DNA of 21,283 nucleotides. Source: Verrucomicrobiales bacterium (GTDB taxonomy: Bacteria; Verrucomicrobiota; Verrucomicrobiia; Limisphaerales; SXQI01). The position numbers and the translations under genes were made by a program. The notes beneath the pieces are model-generated. The model was not told the DNA's origin. It saw only the letters and a program-made list of their open reading frames with translations, and did no database searches. The stretch spans positions 1 to 21,283 of the forward strand of contig SXQI01000107.1 in the NCBI GenBank assembly GCA_005793025.1. Reading direction: 5' to 3'. Numbering within the stretch: position 1 is the stretch's first letter; each line of letters begins with the position of its first letter. Below, piece by piece: positions 1 through 7,013 of the stretch.

Positions 1-214
1 CTTGCTTCCCCATTACCTGAACTATCAGGTCTATCAAATGTTGCTTGAGGCGAAGGCTTCGGAGCATAGCGCACGAATGGTCGCGATGAAGAACGCGACG
101 GATAACGCGAAGCAGTTGATCAAGGATTTGACGTTGGAATACAACAAAATCCGTCAGGCTTCGATCACGAAGGAGTTGCTCGAAATCACGAGTGCAGCGA
201 TGTCGATGGGTTAG
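1..214 (+). CDS. atpG: ATP synthase F1 gamma subunit, C-terminal fragment
   Basis: This is the last 70 codons of the gamma subunit, the central rotor shaft of F1F0 ATP synthase. The 5' part lies outside the window, so the reading frame simply enters from the left edge (frame begins at base 2). The C-terminal helix signature is clear: ASEHSARMVAMKNAT, then YNKIRQASITKELLEI and a final SAAMSMG. This segment inserts into the alpha3-beta3 barrel and drives the rotary change in the beta catalytic sites. The gene is followed by atpD after about 70 bases and then atpC, the usual gamma-beta-epsilon order of bacterial atp operons. Identity is secure. Nothing can be said about the missing N-terminus. 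Confidence 0.95.
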   Translation, partial: LLPHYLNYQVYQMLLEAKASEHSARMVAMKNATDNAKQLIKDLTLEYNKIRQASITKELLEITSAAMSMG

Positions 215-284
215 AAGTAGAGAACCAGTTTTGTTAAGATTAGATAGAATTTAGCAGCGCGGGGTGTTCCCGCATCAAGATACA

Positions 285-1688
285 ATGAACATAGGAAAAA
301 TCGTTCAAATCATTGGACCAGTTGTCGATGTGGAGTTCACAGAAAAGCTCCCGGCGATCTATAACGCGTTGAAGGTGGAGTTCAGCGTGCTTGGGGCACC
401 TGTCAACCTAATCCTGGAAGTCCAACAACATCTTGGTGACAACTGGGTGCGAGCCGTGGCCATGTCTTCGACCGAAGGGTTGAAGCGAGGCTATCCGGTC
501 ATCGACCAAGGGGCGCCGATCTCGATGCCCGTAGGCGAAGGCGTGATGGGGCGCGTATTTGACGTCACTGGGAACGCCGTTGACGAGCGCGGTCCAGTGA
601 AGGCCGACAAGTTTTACCCGATTCACCGCACACCGCCGCCGTTGGTAGATCAGGCGACCACCCCTCAGATTCTGAATACCGGGATCAAAGTCATCGACTT
701 GATCTGCCCGTTCCTTAAGGGTGGCAAAGTCGGCGCGTTCGGTGGAGCCGGTGTCGGTAAAACGGTCGTTATTTTGGAGTTGATCAATAACATCGCGAAG
801 CAGCACGGTGGTTTTTCTGTGTTCGCTGGTGTCGGTGAACGCACACGTGAGGGTAACGATTTGTATCACGAAATGTCCGATGCAGGTGTTATCAACCAGC
901 AAGATTTGAGCAAATCCAAAGTTGCTCTGGTGTTCGGTCAAATGAACGAACCTCCCGGTGCCCGTCTTCGCGTCGCGCTTTCTGGGTTGGCGATTACGGA
1001 GTATTTCCGTGATGAGAAGAACCAAGACGTGTTGTTGTTCGTGGATAACATCTTCCGCTTCAGCCAAGCGGGTTCTGAGGTTTCGGCACTCTTGGGTCGC
1101 ACGCCGAGCGCGGTGGGATACCAACCGACGCTGGCTTCCGAAATGGGAAACCTTCAGGAACGTATCACCTCGACGAACAAAGGTTCGATCACCTCGGTGC
1201 AAGCGGTGTATGTGCCGGCTGACGACTTAACTGATCCAGCTCCAGCAACCACTTTTGCGCACTTGGACGCGACCATCGTTTTGGAACGTTCTATTGCGGA
1301 ATTGGGTATCTTCCCTGCGGTGGATCCTTTGTCTTCGAGTTCTCGCGCGCTTTCACCTGAAATCGTCGGGCAGGAACATTACGACGTAGCTCGGGGTGTC
1401 CAAAAGGTGCTGCAACGTTACAAGGATTTGCAGGACATTATTGCGATTCTGGGTATGGACGAGCTTTCGCCTGATGATAAGCAAACTGTGTTCCGTGCAC
1501 GTAAAATTCAACGGTTCCTCAGCCAACCGTTCACGGTGGCTGAGGTCTTTACCGGTCGAGCTGGCAAACAAGTCGCAGTGGCTGACACGGTTCGTGCGTT
1601 CAAAGAAATCCTTGAAGGAAAACATGATGATGTGCCTGAAGGGAATTTCTACATGAAGGGTAAAATCGAAGAGATTCACGAAGCTTGA
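285..1688 (+). CDS. atpD: ATP synthase F1 beta subunit
   Basis: Catalytic beta subunit of F1F0 ATP synthase, which makes or hydrolyses ATP on the cytoplasmic face of the membrane. The N-terminal beta-barrel begins MNIGKIVQIIGPVVDVEF. The Walker A loop GGAGVGKT is at about residues 153-160, followed by the VGERTREGNDLYHEM segment with the catalytic-site Glu and Arg, and the ALSGLAITEYFRDE region. The frame is open back to a GTG at 264, but ATG 285 gives the family's usual N-terminus and about 467 residues, so I chose it. No good Shine-Dalgarno sequence precedes it. Two positions look slightly unusual: the DELSEED loop reads DELSPDD (about 392-398), and the segment before Walker A reads LICPFLKGGKVGAF, where LL-PY-KGGK-GLF is common. 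These do not suggest loss of function. Confidence 0.97.
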   Translation: MNIGKIVQIIGPVVDVEFTEKLPAIYNALKVEFSVLGAPVNLILEVQQHLGDNWVRAVAMSSTEGLKRGYPVIDQGAPISMPVGEGVMGRVFDVTGNAVDERGPVKADKFYPIHRTPPPLVDQATTPQILNTGIKVIDLICPFLKGGKVGAFGGAGVGKTVVILELINNIAKQHGGFSVFAGVGERTREGNDLYHEMSDAGVINQQDLSKSKVALVFGQMNEPPGARLRVALSGLAITEYFRDEKNQDVLLFVDNIFRFSQAGSEVSALLGRTPSAVGYQPTLASEMGNLQERITSTNKGSITSVQAVYVPADDLTDPAPATTFAHLDATIVLERSIAELGIFPAVDPLSSSSRALSPEIVGQEHYDVARGVQKVLQRYKDLQDIIAILGMDELSPDDKQTVFRARKIQRFLSQPFTVAEVFTGRAGKQVAVADTVRAFKEILEGKHDDVPEGNFYMKGKIEEIHEA

Positions 1689-1714
1689 GTTCGGTGAACC
1701 ACCTTTAAGCTGCC

Positions 1715-2125
1715 ATGGCCAATACTTTGCGACTCGAAATCGTCACTCCGGAGGCGAGGACCTACTCCGAGGATGTCGATATGGTGACATTGCCTGGAGA
1801 TCAAGGGGAGATGGGGATCTATCCGATGCACGTCGCATTGATGACTCAACTTGTTGCTGGGGAGATCGCGGTTCGGAAGGGCGGTCAGGATCATTATTTG
1901 GCGATTGGGGAGGGTTTTGCTGAGATCACGGCGGAGCGCGTTTCGATCCTGACGGACATGGCAATTAAGGCGGATGATATCGATGAAGCACGGGCTGAGG
2001 AAGCTCGGAAACGTGCAGAGGCGCGCCTACAACAGAAGCTTACGGACGAGGAAGTCGCCAGCGTCAACGCGGCGTTGTTGCACTCGCTGACTCAATTAAA
2101 TGTCAAACGACGTCGGCGTGGCTGA
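1715..2125 (+). CDS. atpC: ATP synthase F1 epsilon subunit
   Basis: Epsilon subunit of F1F0 ATP synthase, which joins gamma to the c-ring and can inhibit ATP hydrolysis. The 136-residue length is normal. The N-terminal beta-sandwich contains recognisable family segments: LEIVTPEARTYSEDVDMV, LPGDQGEMGIYPMHVALM, then YLAIGEGFAEI. The C-terminal part (from about residue 88) is two charged helices rich in Ala, Arg and Glu, ending LNVKRRRRG. It lies 26 bases after atpD, with no clear Shine-Dalgarno sequence before ATG 1715. It is the last gene of the atp operon and is closed by the terminator at 2148-2178. Confidence 0.95.
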   Translation: MANTLRLEIVTPEARTYSEDVDMVTLPGDQGEMGIYPMHVALMTQLVAGEIAVRKGGQDHYLAIGEGFAEITAERVSILTDMAIKADDIDEARAEEARKRAEARLQQKLTDEEVASVNAALLHSLTQLNVKRRRRG

Positions 2126-2147
2126 TTTTTTTATTTAAAGAACATCG

Positions 2148-2178
2148 AAAGACGCACCGTTTGGGGCGTCTTTTTTTT
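2148..2178 (+). terminator. Rho-independent terminator of the atp operon
   Basis: An inverted repeat GACGC (2151-2155) and GCGTC (2166-2170), extendable by three A-T pairs, encloses a ten-base loop and runs directly into eight T residues (2171-2178). This is a textbook intrinsic terminator 23 bases after the atpC stop codon. The upstream A-run could also let it work weakly on the opposite strand. Confidence 0.88.
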
Positions 2179-2258
2179 GGTGTTGATTTGAAAGAGTTCG
2201 GGTGGTTTTAAGGAATTAGAATCTGGTTTGTGAACGGTTGCTCCGGTATTTTACCGCT

Positions 2259-3197
2259 ATGGATTTGTTACCTCAACCCCAAGTAATCCTCACTCACGAG
2301 AGTGATCTTGACGGATTCGTCGCTGGGATATTGCTTCAGGGATTAGCCAAAAAACTTTTTGGAGTTACTCCACGACTGGAGTCTTTCCATAACCATCACT
2401 GGAAGCAACGTGCGCTTCCTGAGAAATCTGCGTGGGTATCAGATTTCAATTTCGAACCCCGACTGGATCGTCAGAACTGGGTTATTTTTGATCACCACGC
2501 CAAGGAGGGATCGCCGAGCAAGGCTAGGTTGTTTCATGATCCGGGACTTTCTGCCGGAGCAATTGTTTACGGACGATGTCGAGAGGAAGGGTTAGCTACC
2601 CCCGTCTTGGATCGACTCGTTCATTTAAGCAATATCGCGGATTTGTTTCTTGATCAGGATCCAGAGTTTTTGCTCGCTCTGGACTATGCAAGCCTGATCA
2701 AGGTCTATGGATTCTGGCCGATTCACGAACTTTGTGGCGGTGATTTAGAAAAGCTGTTTAACCATCCATTGCTCGAGGTGATGTTGGTAAAACGGCGGGT
2801 CGAGGATCCACTCGGCCTTGAGTGGAGCAGGCAGCAGATCAAGGAGGTCTCGCCTACGGTGGGGTTCGTAAACACGATCGTGGGAAACACGAACTTAATC
2901 GTTCACCAACTCCTGCAAGACCAAGCCAGTCCCTATAAGGTGCTGTTGACGCTATACAAGAAAAGCGCCAATACGATGGTCGTAAGTTTGCGTAGTCGTG
3001 GAGGTGAGGCCTTGCAAGCAGCGGAGAAACTTCATGGGGGTGGGCACCCGAATGCGGCCGGGGCAACGCTTCCCAAATCGGTTCAGAACGCAACGGATGC
3101 GTTAGTGTATTTGAGGCAAATCTTGAATCCAAAAGTAACACAGCCCCCTGCATCATTGAACTCCTTAGAGGGGGCATTTTCTGCACTAAACCTCTGA
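2259..3197 (+). CDS. DHH/DHHA1 family phosphoesterase
   Basis: Member of the DHH phosphoesterase superfamily, metal-dependent enzymes that cleave phosphodiesters in nucleic acids or small nucleotides. Motif I is ESDLDG (about 14-19), motif II is a VSDFN segment, and motif III is FDHH (DHH at about 78-80). Near the C-terminus, GGGHPNAAG (about 260-268) is the substrate-binding motif of the DHHA1 domain. The overall layout resembles NrnA/oligoribonuclease-like and 'DHH family' proteins more than full-length RecJ, as it is only 312 residues. The exact substrate (nanoRNA, pAp, cyclic dinucleotide) cannot be read from sequence. The frame is open to a TTG at 2238, but ATG 2259 is the better start. 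A downstream role in RNA turnover fits the adjacent rph gene, 14 bases away. Confidence 0.85.
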   Translation: MDLLPQPQVILTHESDLDGFVAGILLQGLAKKLFGVTPRLESFHNHHWKQRALPEKSAWVSDFNFEPRLDRQNWVIFDHHAKEGSPSKARLFHDPGLSAGAIVYGRCREEGLATPVLDRLVHLSNIADLFLDQDPEFLLALDYASLIKVYGFWPIHELCGGDLEKLFNHPLLEVMLVKRRVEDPLGLEWSRQQIKEVSPTVGFVNTIVGNTNLIVHQLLQDQASPYKVLLTLYKKSANTMVVSLRSRGGEALQAAEKLHGGGHPNAAGATLPKSVQNATDALVYLRQILNPKVTQPPASLNSLEGAFSALNL

Positions 3198-3211
3198 TCC
3201 AATTACCAACC

Positions 3212-3946
3212 ATGAGCGAAATAATTTTACGCGATGACGGACGACGACCGGACGAGTTGCGACCGATTCGATTCCAGAATCATATTGCACCGCATGCCAC
3301 GGGTTCGACCTTGATCGAGTGGGGGAATACCCGTGTGATCTGTGCTGTGACGATCGAAGAAAGTGTTCCTCGATGGATGAAGGAACAAGGTAAAACGGGA
3401 GGATGGATCACGGCTGAGTATTCGATGCTTCCCTATTCGACACTCACACGAAAACCTCGCGATATTTCAAAAGGGAAGATCGATGGGAGGTCGCAAGAAA
3501 TTCAACGCCTGATTGGCAGAGCAATGCGGAGTGCCGTGGATTTAGAGAAGTTAGGATCGCGGACGATTTGTGTGGATTGTGACGTGTTGCAAGCCGACGG
3601 AGGAACACGGACTGCAGCCATTACAGGAAGCATGGTGGCGTTGCAATTAGCGGTGCAGCGGTTAATTCGGGATGGGTTGATCTCCGCTTCGCCAATGAGT
3701 CACGCAGTGGCCGCCGTGAGTGTTGGGGTGGTGGGGGGAAGGCCGTTGTTGGACCTCTGCTATACCGAGGATGTGGGGGCTTCTGTGGATATGAATCTGG
3801 TGATGACCACTGGAGGTGAATTTATCGAACTTCAAGGGACGGGTGAGGAAGCCACTTTTGATGAAATTCAATTGGCGGAGATGTTGTCGTTAGGAAAGAG
3901 CGGAATCAAGAGGCTCCTCGCGTTACAAGAATCGGTTTTGGGGTAA
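3212..3946 (+). CDS. rph: Ribonuclease PH
   Basis: Phosphorolytic 3'-to-5' exoribonuclease that trims the 3' end of tRNA precursors using inorganic phosphate, acting as a hexamer in the cytoplasm. At 244 residues it has the usual length. Family segments are present throughout: the N-terminal RPDELRPI, GSTLIEWGNTRVIC, WITAEYSMLPYST, the Arg-rich GRSQEIQRLIGRAMRS involved in phosphate and RNA binding, CDVLQADGGTRTAAITG, and the late GTGEEATF. ATG 3212 gives the standard N-terminus although no Shine-Dalgarno sequence is visible. Short gaps of 14 bases before and 6 bases after suggest one transcript with the DHH phosphoesterase, the histidine phosphatase and prmA. Confidence 0.96.
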   Translation: MSEIILRDDGRRPDELRPIRFQNHIAPHATGSTLIEWGNTRVICAVTIEESVPRWMKEQGKTGGWITAEYSMLPYSTLTRKPRDISKGKIDGRSQEIQRLIGRAMRSAVDLEKLGSRTICVDCDVLQADGGTRTAAITGSMVALQLAVQRLIRDGLISASPMSHAVAAVSVGVVGGRPLLDLCYTEDVGASVDMNLVMTTGGEFIELQGTGEEATFDEIQLAEMLSLGKSGIKRLLALQESVLG

Positions 3947-3952
3947 ACAGTT

Positions 3953-4588
3953 ATGGAGCTTGTTACTCGTCTGATCCTCATTCGGCATGGTGAGGTTGCG
4001 GAGCGGTATCACCGCGTGTTTGGTGGAAGCCAGATCGACATGGAGCTTTCTGAGAGGGGACACCGGCAGGCTCAATCTCTGGCAGATTACATCGCATCGG
4101 CACCTCCTGAAGTGTTGTATTCAAGCCCGATGCGTCGGGTTCAACAGACTTTGGCTCCGTTGGCGCAACAGTCGGCGTTGACGCCGATTTTGTTGCCCGG
4201 TCTGCGTGAAGTGGATTTTGGAACTTGGACTGGGCTTAACTGGGATCAAGTGCAAGAGCGATTCAACCGGAGTCCGTTTGACTGGCTGAATTTGTTAGAA
4301 AGCGGGGGGATTGCAGAGGCTGAATCGAGCCTCAGTTTCCGGGAGCGGGTGGAACTGAGTCTCCAACAAATCTTGAGAGAGTCCTCAGGTCGAACTGTGG
4401 CAGTGGTCTGTCATGGGGGGGTCATCCGGATGTTGCTTTCAATCATGTTGGAGTTGCCATTTCGTCGGACGAAAATGTTCGAAGTGGATTACGCCAGTTT
4501 GACTCGGGTTTTACATCGTCCAAGTGGAGTAGAAATTAATCTCCATAATTTTACTGCGTGGCGTGATCTTGTGCCACACGAACACTGA
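3953..4588 (+). CDS. Histidine phosphatase superfamily protein
   Basis: Branch 1 histidine phosphatase (phosphoglycerate-mutase-like fold). The catalytic RHGE motif is at residues 11-14, with His12 as the likely phospho-acceptor. SSPMRR near residue 60 supplies the phosphate-binding Arg, Glu86 lies in LREVDFGTW, and the second catalytic His (His154) sits in VCHGG. The FGTWTGL segment and 211-residue length match the group that includes alpha-ribazole phosphatase (CobC) and broad-range phosphatases, but no cobalamin genes are adjacent, so I do not use the cobC name. The start ATG 3953 is preceded by GGGGT, one of the few good ribosome-binding sequences here. It sits 6 bases after rph and 11 bases before prmA. 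Confidence 0.87.
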   Translation: MELVTRLILIRHGEVAERYHRVFGGSQIDMELSERGHRQAQSLADYIASAPPEVLYSSPMRRVQQTLAPLAQQSALTPILLPGLREVDFGTWTGLNWDQVQERFNRSPFDWLNLLESGGIAEAESSLSFRERVELSLQQILRESSGRTVAVVCHGGVIRMLLSIMLELPFRRTKMFEVDYASLTRVLHRPSGVEINLHNFTAWRDLVPHEH

Positions 4589-4599
4589 TCGTTCTCTTT

Positions 4600-5502
4600 A
4601 TGCCAAAAGCGGATTCCATCACTCAACTCTCGGTGACTACCACCCAAGAGGCCGAGGACGCTGTTGCAGCCTTGCTGGAGCGGTTTCTGGGTAAGCCAGC
4701 CGCGACTTACACCAATGCTGACACCGGGGTTTCAATCGTCACGGGGTATTCGATCAAACCTCCCGCATTGCTAAAAAAGGTAATGACCCAAGTCACGGAA
4801 GGGGTTCAACAACTAACGCAGTTTGGACTATCTGTGGGGGAAGGGACGATCGTGATGAAGAAAGTCCCCCGAGAAGACTGGGCGGAATCTTGGAAAAAGT
4901 TTTTTAAAACGATTGAGATCAGGCCTGCCTTGCTGGTGAAACCGAGTTGGAGTAAACACAAAGCTAAACCGAGGCAGTCTGTGGTGATCCTAGATCCCGG
5001 CTTGAGTTTTGGCACGGGCCAGCATCCAACAACTCATTTTTGTCTCACTCAATTAGTGGCGTTAAGAGAGGGTGGGGGCTCATTTTTGGATATGGGAACG
5101 GGGACAGGAATTCTAGCTATTGCAGCCGCGAAGCTGGGATACAAACCCGTGAAAGGATTTGATTTCGACCCGGTTGCGGTGCGCGTTGCGAAGGAAAACG
5201 CCCGTCGAAACCGGGTTGAGGAGCGATTGAGCTTTACTCGACAGGATCTGACCAAGTTGCCAGTGACGTCTCTCCGTCGGGTGGATTTGATCTGTGCGAA
5301 CCTGATGGCGGACTTGTTGGTCTCCCATTGTTCGACGATCCTGAACCGTCTCAAACCCGGCGGGCACATCGTCTTGGCGGGAATTCTGATTTCTCAATTT
5401 GCGAGCGTCCAAGCGGCATTTGAAAAAAAGGGTTGCCGATTAATCACGTCGCAGGCTGAGAACGAGTGGCAATCGGGCTTGTTCAAGCTCATCGGTAATT
5501 GA
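4600..5502 (+). CDS. prmA: Ribosomal protein L11 methyltransferase
   Basis: S-adenosylmethionine-dependent enzyme that methylates lysines and the N-terminus of ribosomal protein L11. The N-terminal half carries the EDWAESWKKFFK segment typical of PrmA substrate-binding regions. It is followed by LDPGLSFGTGQHPTT, which is highly characteristic, and by SAM-binding motif I, DMGTGTGILAIAA (from about Asp164). Acidic motif II is GFDFDPVAV, and the catalytic-site segment is CANLMADLL (usually ANI/ANL). Length is 300 residues, normal for the family. No Shine-Dalgarno sequence precedes ATG 4600. It is the last gene of the 2259-5502 run. A SAM enzyme of broader protein specificity remains possible, since many PrmA homologues are untested. 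Confidence 0.9.
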   Translation: MPKADSITQLSVTTTQEAEDAVAALLERFLGKPAATYTNADTGVSIVTGYSIKPPALLKKVMTQVTEGVQQLTQFGLSVGEGTIVMKKVPREDWAESWKKFFKTIEIRPALLVKPSWSKHKAKPRQSVVILDPGLSFGTGQHPTTHFCLTQLVALREGGGSFLDMGTGTGILAIAAAKLGYKPVKGFDFDPVAVRVAKENARRNRVEERLSFTRQDLTKLPVTSLRRVDLICANLMADLLVSHCSTILNRLKPGGHIVLAGILISQFASVQAAFEKKGCRLITSQAENEWQSGLFKLIGN

Positions 5503-5507
5503 CACTG

Positions 5508-5531
5508 GTTCGAAATAAAAAAGTTTCGAAC
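5508..5531 (+). terminator. Inverted repeat after prmA, possible weak terminator
   Basis: Perfect 8-base inverted repeat GTTCGAAA (5508-5515) and TTTCGAAC (5524-5531) around an eight-base A-rich loop, six bases after the prmA stop. The following sequence, GGTTTGTTTGGG, is only modestly T-rich, so this is not a classic intrinsic terminator. It may instead be an mRNA 3'-end hairpin. Confidence 0.35.
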
Positions 5532-5540
5532 GGTTTGTTT

Positions 5541-5644
5541 GGGTTGATGTCAAATAGGGGATGGTAGCAACCAGAACTGCGTCAGTGTGATGGGAATAAC
5601 CCGAAACCACAGCTATTTGATGTTGTTGGGATCGATCAACTCCC
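5541..5644 (+). ncRNA. Possible structured RNA with nested inverted repeats
   Basis: The intergenic stretch between prmA and the small ORF holds nested complementary segments. An inner helix pairs TCAAATAG (5550-5557) with CTATTTGA (5613-5620) and extends outward to 5545 and 5625 with G-U pairs. Inside it are three short hairpins: TGGT/ACCA (5562-5565 with 5570-5573), ACTG/CAGT (5576-5579 with 5583-5586) and GGG/CCC (5592-5594 with 5600-5602). An alternative outer pairing joins GTTGAT (5543-5548) to ATCAAC (5635-5640) and would compete with the wobble extension. I recognise no known riboswitch or ncRNA consensus. Short helices like these can arise by chance, so confidence is low. Confidence 0.25.
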
Positions 5645-5681
5645 GTCGGAATTGTCGCGTGACGAAAGGTTTAGATTAACC

Positions 5682-5846
5682 ATGATCAGAACCCTTGACA
5701 CGATTGTTGAAGCGATTCTGAGTACCAAACACCCTTTCCGTGGTGTTGTGGATCGCCCTGCCAAACCCCTCAAAAGTCGATACGAACGACGAAAAGTGAA
5801 ACAGTATCTGCACATCGGTCAATGGGATGCAGAACCCCAATATTAA
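5682..5846 (+). CDS. Small basic hypothetical protein (54 aa)
   Basis: Unrecognised ORF of 54 codons from ATG 5682; the frame is open to a TTG at 5652. A GAAAGGT (5664-5670) upstream may serve as a ribosome-binding site, at slightly long spacing. The protein starts MIRTLDTIVEAILS, a possible amphipathic helix. The rest is basic and proline-containing (RPAKPLKSRYERRKVKQYL), ending in WDAEPQY. No signal peptide, membrane segment or cysteine pattern is visible. It stands alone between the possible structured leader and the convergent amidase gene. Amino-acid composition looks protein-like and it is not a shadow of another gene, but conservation would have to decide whether it is real. Confidence 0.5.
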   Translation: MIRTLDTIVEAILSTKHPFRGVVDRPAKPLKSRYERRKVKQYLHIGQWDAEPQY

Positions 5847-5877
5847 GCTAGATAGCGGTCGTTTAAGTGGTTGCGGA

Positions 5878-6915
5878 TCAACGTCTTGGTGTAACTAGGC
5901 CGCGTTCCATCCCCCGTTTGTAAGACTGGATGCCGTCAACGATCGCCCGGGCGAGTTGTTGTCTGGATTTGCGATCGAAGACTTTTTTCGCATCCTCAGG
6001 GTTGGACATGAAACCGGCCTCCACAAGCACCCCAGGCATGGATGCTTTTCTGAGGACTTCAAAGCCAGCGCGTCGTACGCCCCGGTCGTTCATTTCCAAA
6101 CTACGGACGAGAGATTTGTGGATCTCGTAGGCGAGTTGGATATTTTGGTCGTCGAATTTGTTGGATGGTTCCGCTTTTTCCCGTGGACCGCCTCCATTAG
6201 TCGATGGGGTGCCAAGAGGGGTGGCGCAATAAGTCTCTACGCCTTTGGCTTCAGTACTGTTGACAGCGCAGTTGTGATGAAGGCTCAAAAAGAGATCTGC
6301 GCCTGCGCGACGCGCCAACTGTGGACGTTGTTCGAGTTCGATAAAGCGATCGTCGTAACGGGTAAAAACTACTTTAAACCCTGCAACCAACAGGAGCTCA
6401 CGAACCTCTTGCGCGAGCAAAAGGTTGTAAGTTTTTTCGGCACGATTCCCGAGCACGAATCCTGGATCCTTGCCTCCATGTCCTGGATCGATCGCGATGG
6501 TTCGAATGGGGCGTGGCGGGTTTGGTTTCCTCGGGAACAACAGAGCATCAAGCACATGGCGAAGGTCGCGTTCGGCGATGATGGGGCGGTTGTTTTGAGC
6601 ACGAATTCCATAGGAAAGCCAGAGATTGATTCCGTTGATCGTTGCATTGCGAGAATCGATGGACAACGAGGCGTTACCCCACCGAGCCCGAAGAGTGACC
6701 TCAGAATTTCTCGAATTCGAAATACACTCCATTCCGCGTTGTCGAGCCCACGAGTCGAGATATTGGTAAGGGATGCCGTTGATTCTTGGGTTAGGGGAGG
6801 AAGGCGGGGGTCTAACTGCGTTTACATTGGGAGAAGCATTTGTTGCTAATAGGAGAATCGTCAACGCAACTAACTGATAGCGAAGCTTTAATGATAACAA
6901 CCGGAGCACAGTCAT
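5878..6915 (-). CDS. Exported N-acetylmuramoyl-L-alanine amidase (Amidase_3)
   Basis: Zinc amidase that cleaves the bond between MurNAc and the peptide stem of peptidoglycan in the periplasm, for cell separation or wall turnover. From ATG 6915, residues 1-33 form a signal peptide (basic start, hydrophobic LVALTILLLA). Residues about 47-127 resemble the copper-amine-oxidase N-terminal-like domain often fused to such enzymes. The Amidase_3 domain follows: zinc ligands His146 (DPGHGG), Glu160 (AEKTYNL) and His213 (SLHHN), and the catalytic Glu299 (VLVEAGFMSN). A low-complexity insert near 235-255 is rich in Gly, Pro and Ser. The frame extends three codons upstream to a TTG, but ATG 6915 is preferred. 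The gene stands alone, convergent with 5682-5846 and divergent from 7014. Confidence 0.9.
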   Translation of the reverse strand: MTVLRLLSLKLRYQLVALTILLLATNASPNVNAVRPPPSSPNPRINGIPYQYLDSWARQRGMECISNSRNSEVTLRARWGNASLSIDSRNATINGINLWLSYGIRAQNNRPIIAERDLRHVLDALLFPRKPNPPRPIRTIAIDPGHGGKDPGFVLGNRAEKTYNLLLAQEVRELLLVAGFKVVFTRYDDRFIELEQRPQLARRAGADLFLSLHHNCAVNSTEAKGVETYCATPLGTPSTNGGGPREKAEPSNKFDDQNIQLAYEIHKSLVRSLEMNDRGVRRAGFEVLRKASMPGVLVEAGFMSNPEDAKKVFDRKSRQQLARAIVDGIQSYKRGMERGLVTPRR

Positions 6916-6929
6916 AGGATCCAAGACGA

Positions 6930-6980
6930 TTGCAGATTAGTGAAGGGTGGCCACAGGTTCAAAACATTTTGCAATTTGCA
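6930..6980. promoter_or_regulatory. Divergent intergenic region with promoter-like and palindromic elements
   Basis: The 98 bases between the amidase (minus) and the 7014 gene (plus) must hold both promoters. Reading the minus strand, TTGAAC (6962-6957) and TAATCT (6939-6934) are spaced by 17 bases, a weak sigma70-like pair giving a very short amidase leader. An 11-base palindrome TGCAA-T-TTGCA (6970-6980) lies closer to the plus-strand gene and could be an operator. A TTGCAG word occurs twice (6930-6935, 6976-6981). All matches are weak. Confidence 0.22.
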
Positions 6981-7013
6981 GACGAGCTGATGTAGTGGTG
7001 AAGCGGAATCTTT

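Noticed and set aside
408..1202. A 264-codon open frame opposite atpD
   Set aside because: It is a composition-driven shadow of the strongly conserved atpD.
3953..4588. Naming the histidine phosphatase cobC (alpha-ribazole phosphatase)
   Set aside because: Motifs fit but no cobalamin gene is adjacent; the metH gene at the far end does not prove local B12 synthesis.
5586..5606. Partial resemblance to a hammerhead ribozyme core (TGATG ... CGAAAC)
   Set aside because: The essential C3 and A9 positions are wrong, and no convincing stem I can be drawn, so the resemblance is probably accidental.
5956..6849. A 297-codon open frame opposite the amidase
   Set aside because: It lies entirely inside a well-supported gene with clear catalytic motifs, and its product has no recognisable domain.
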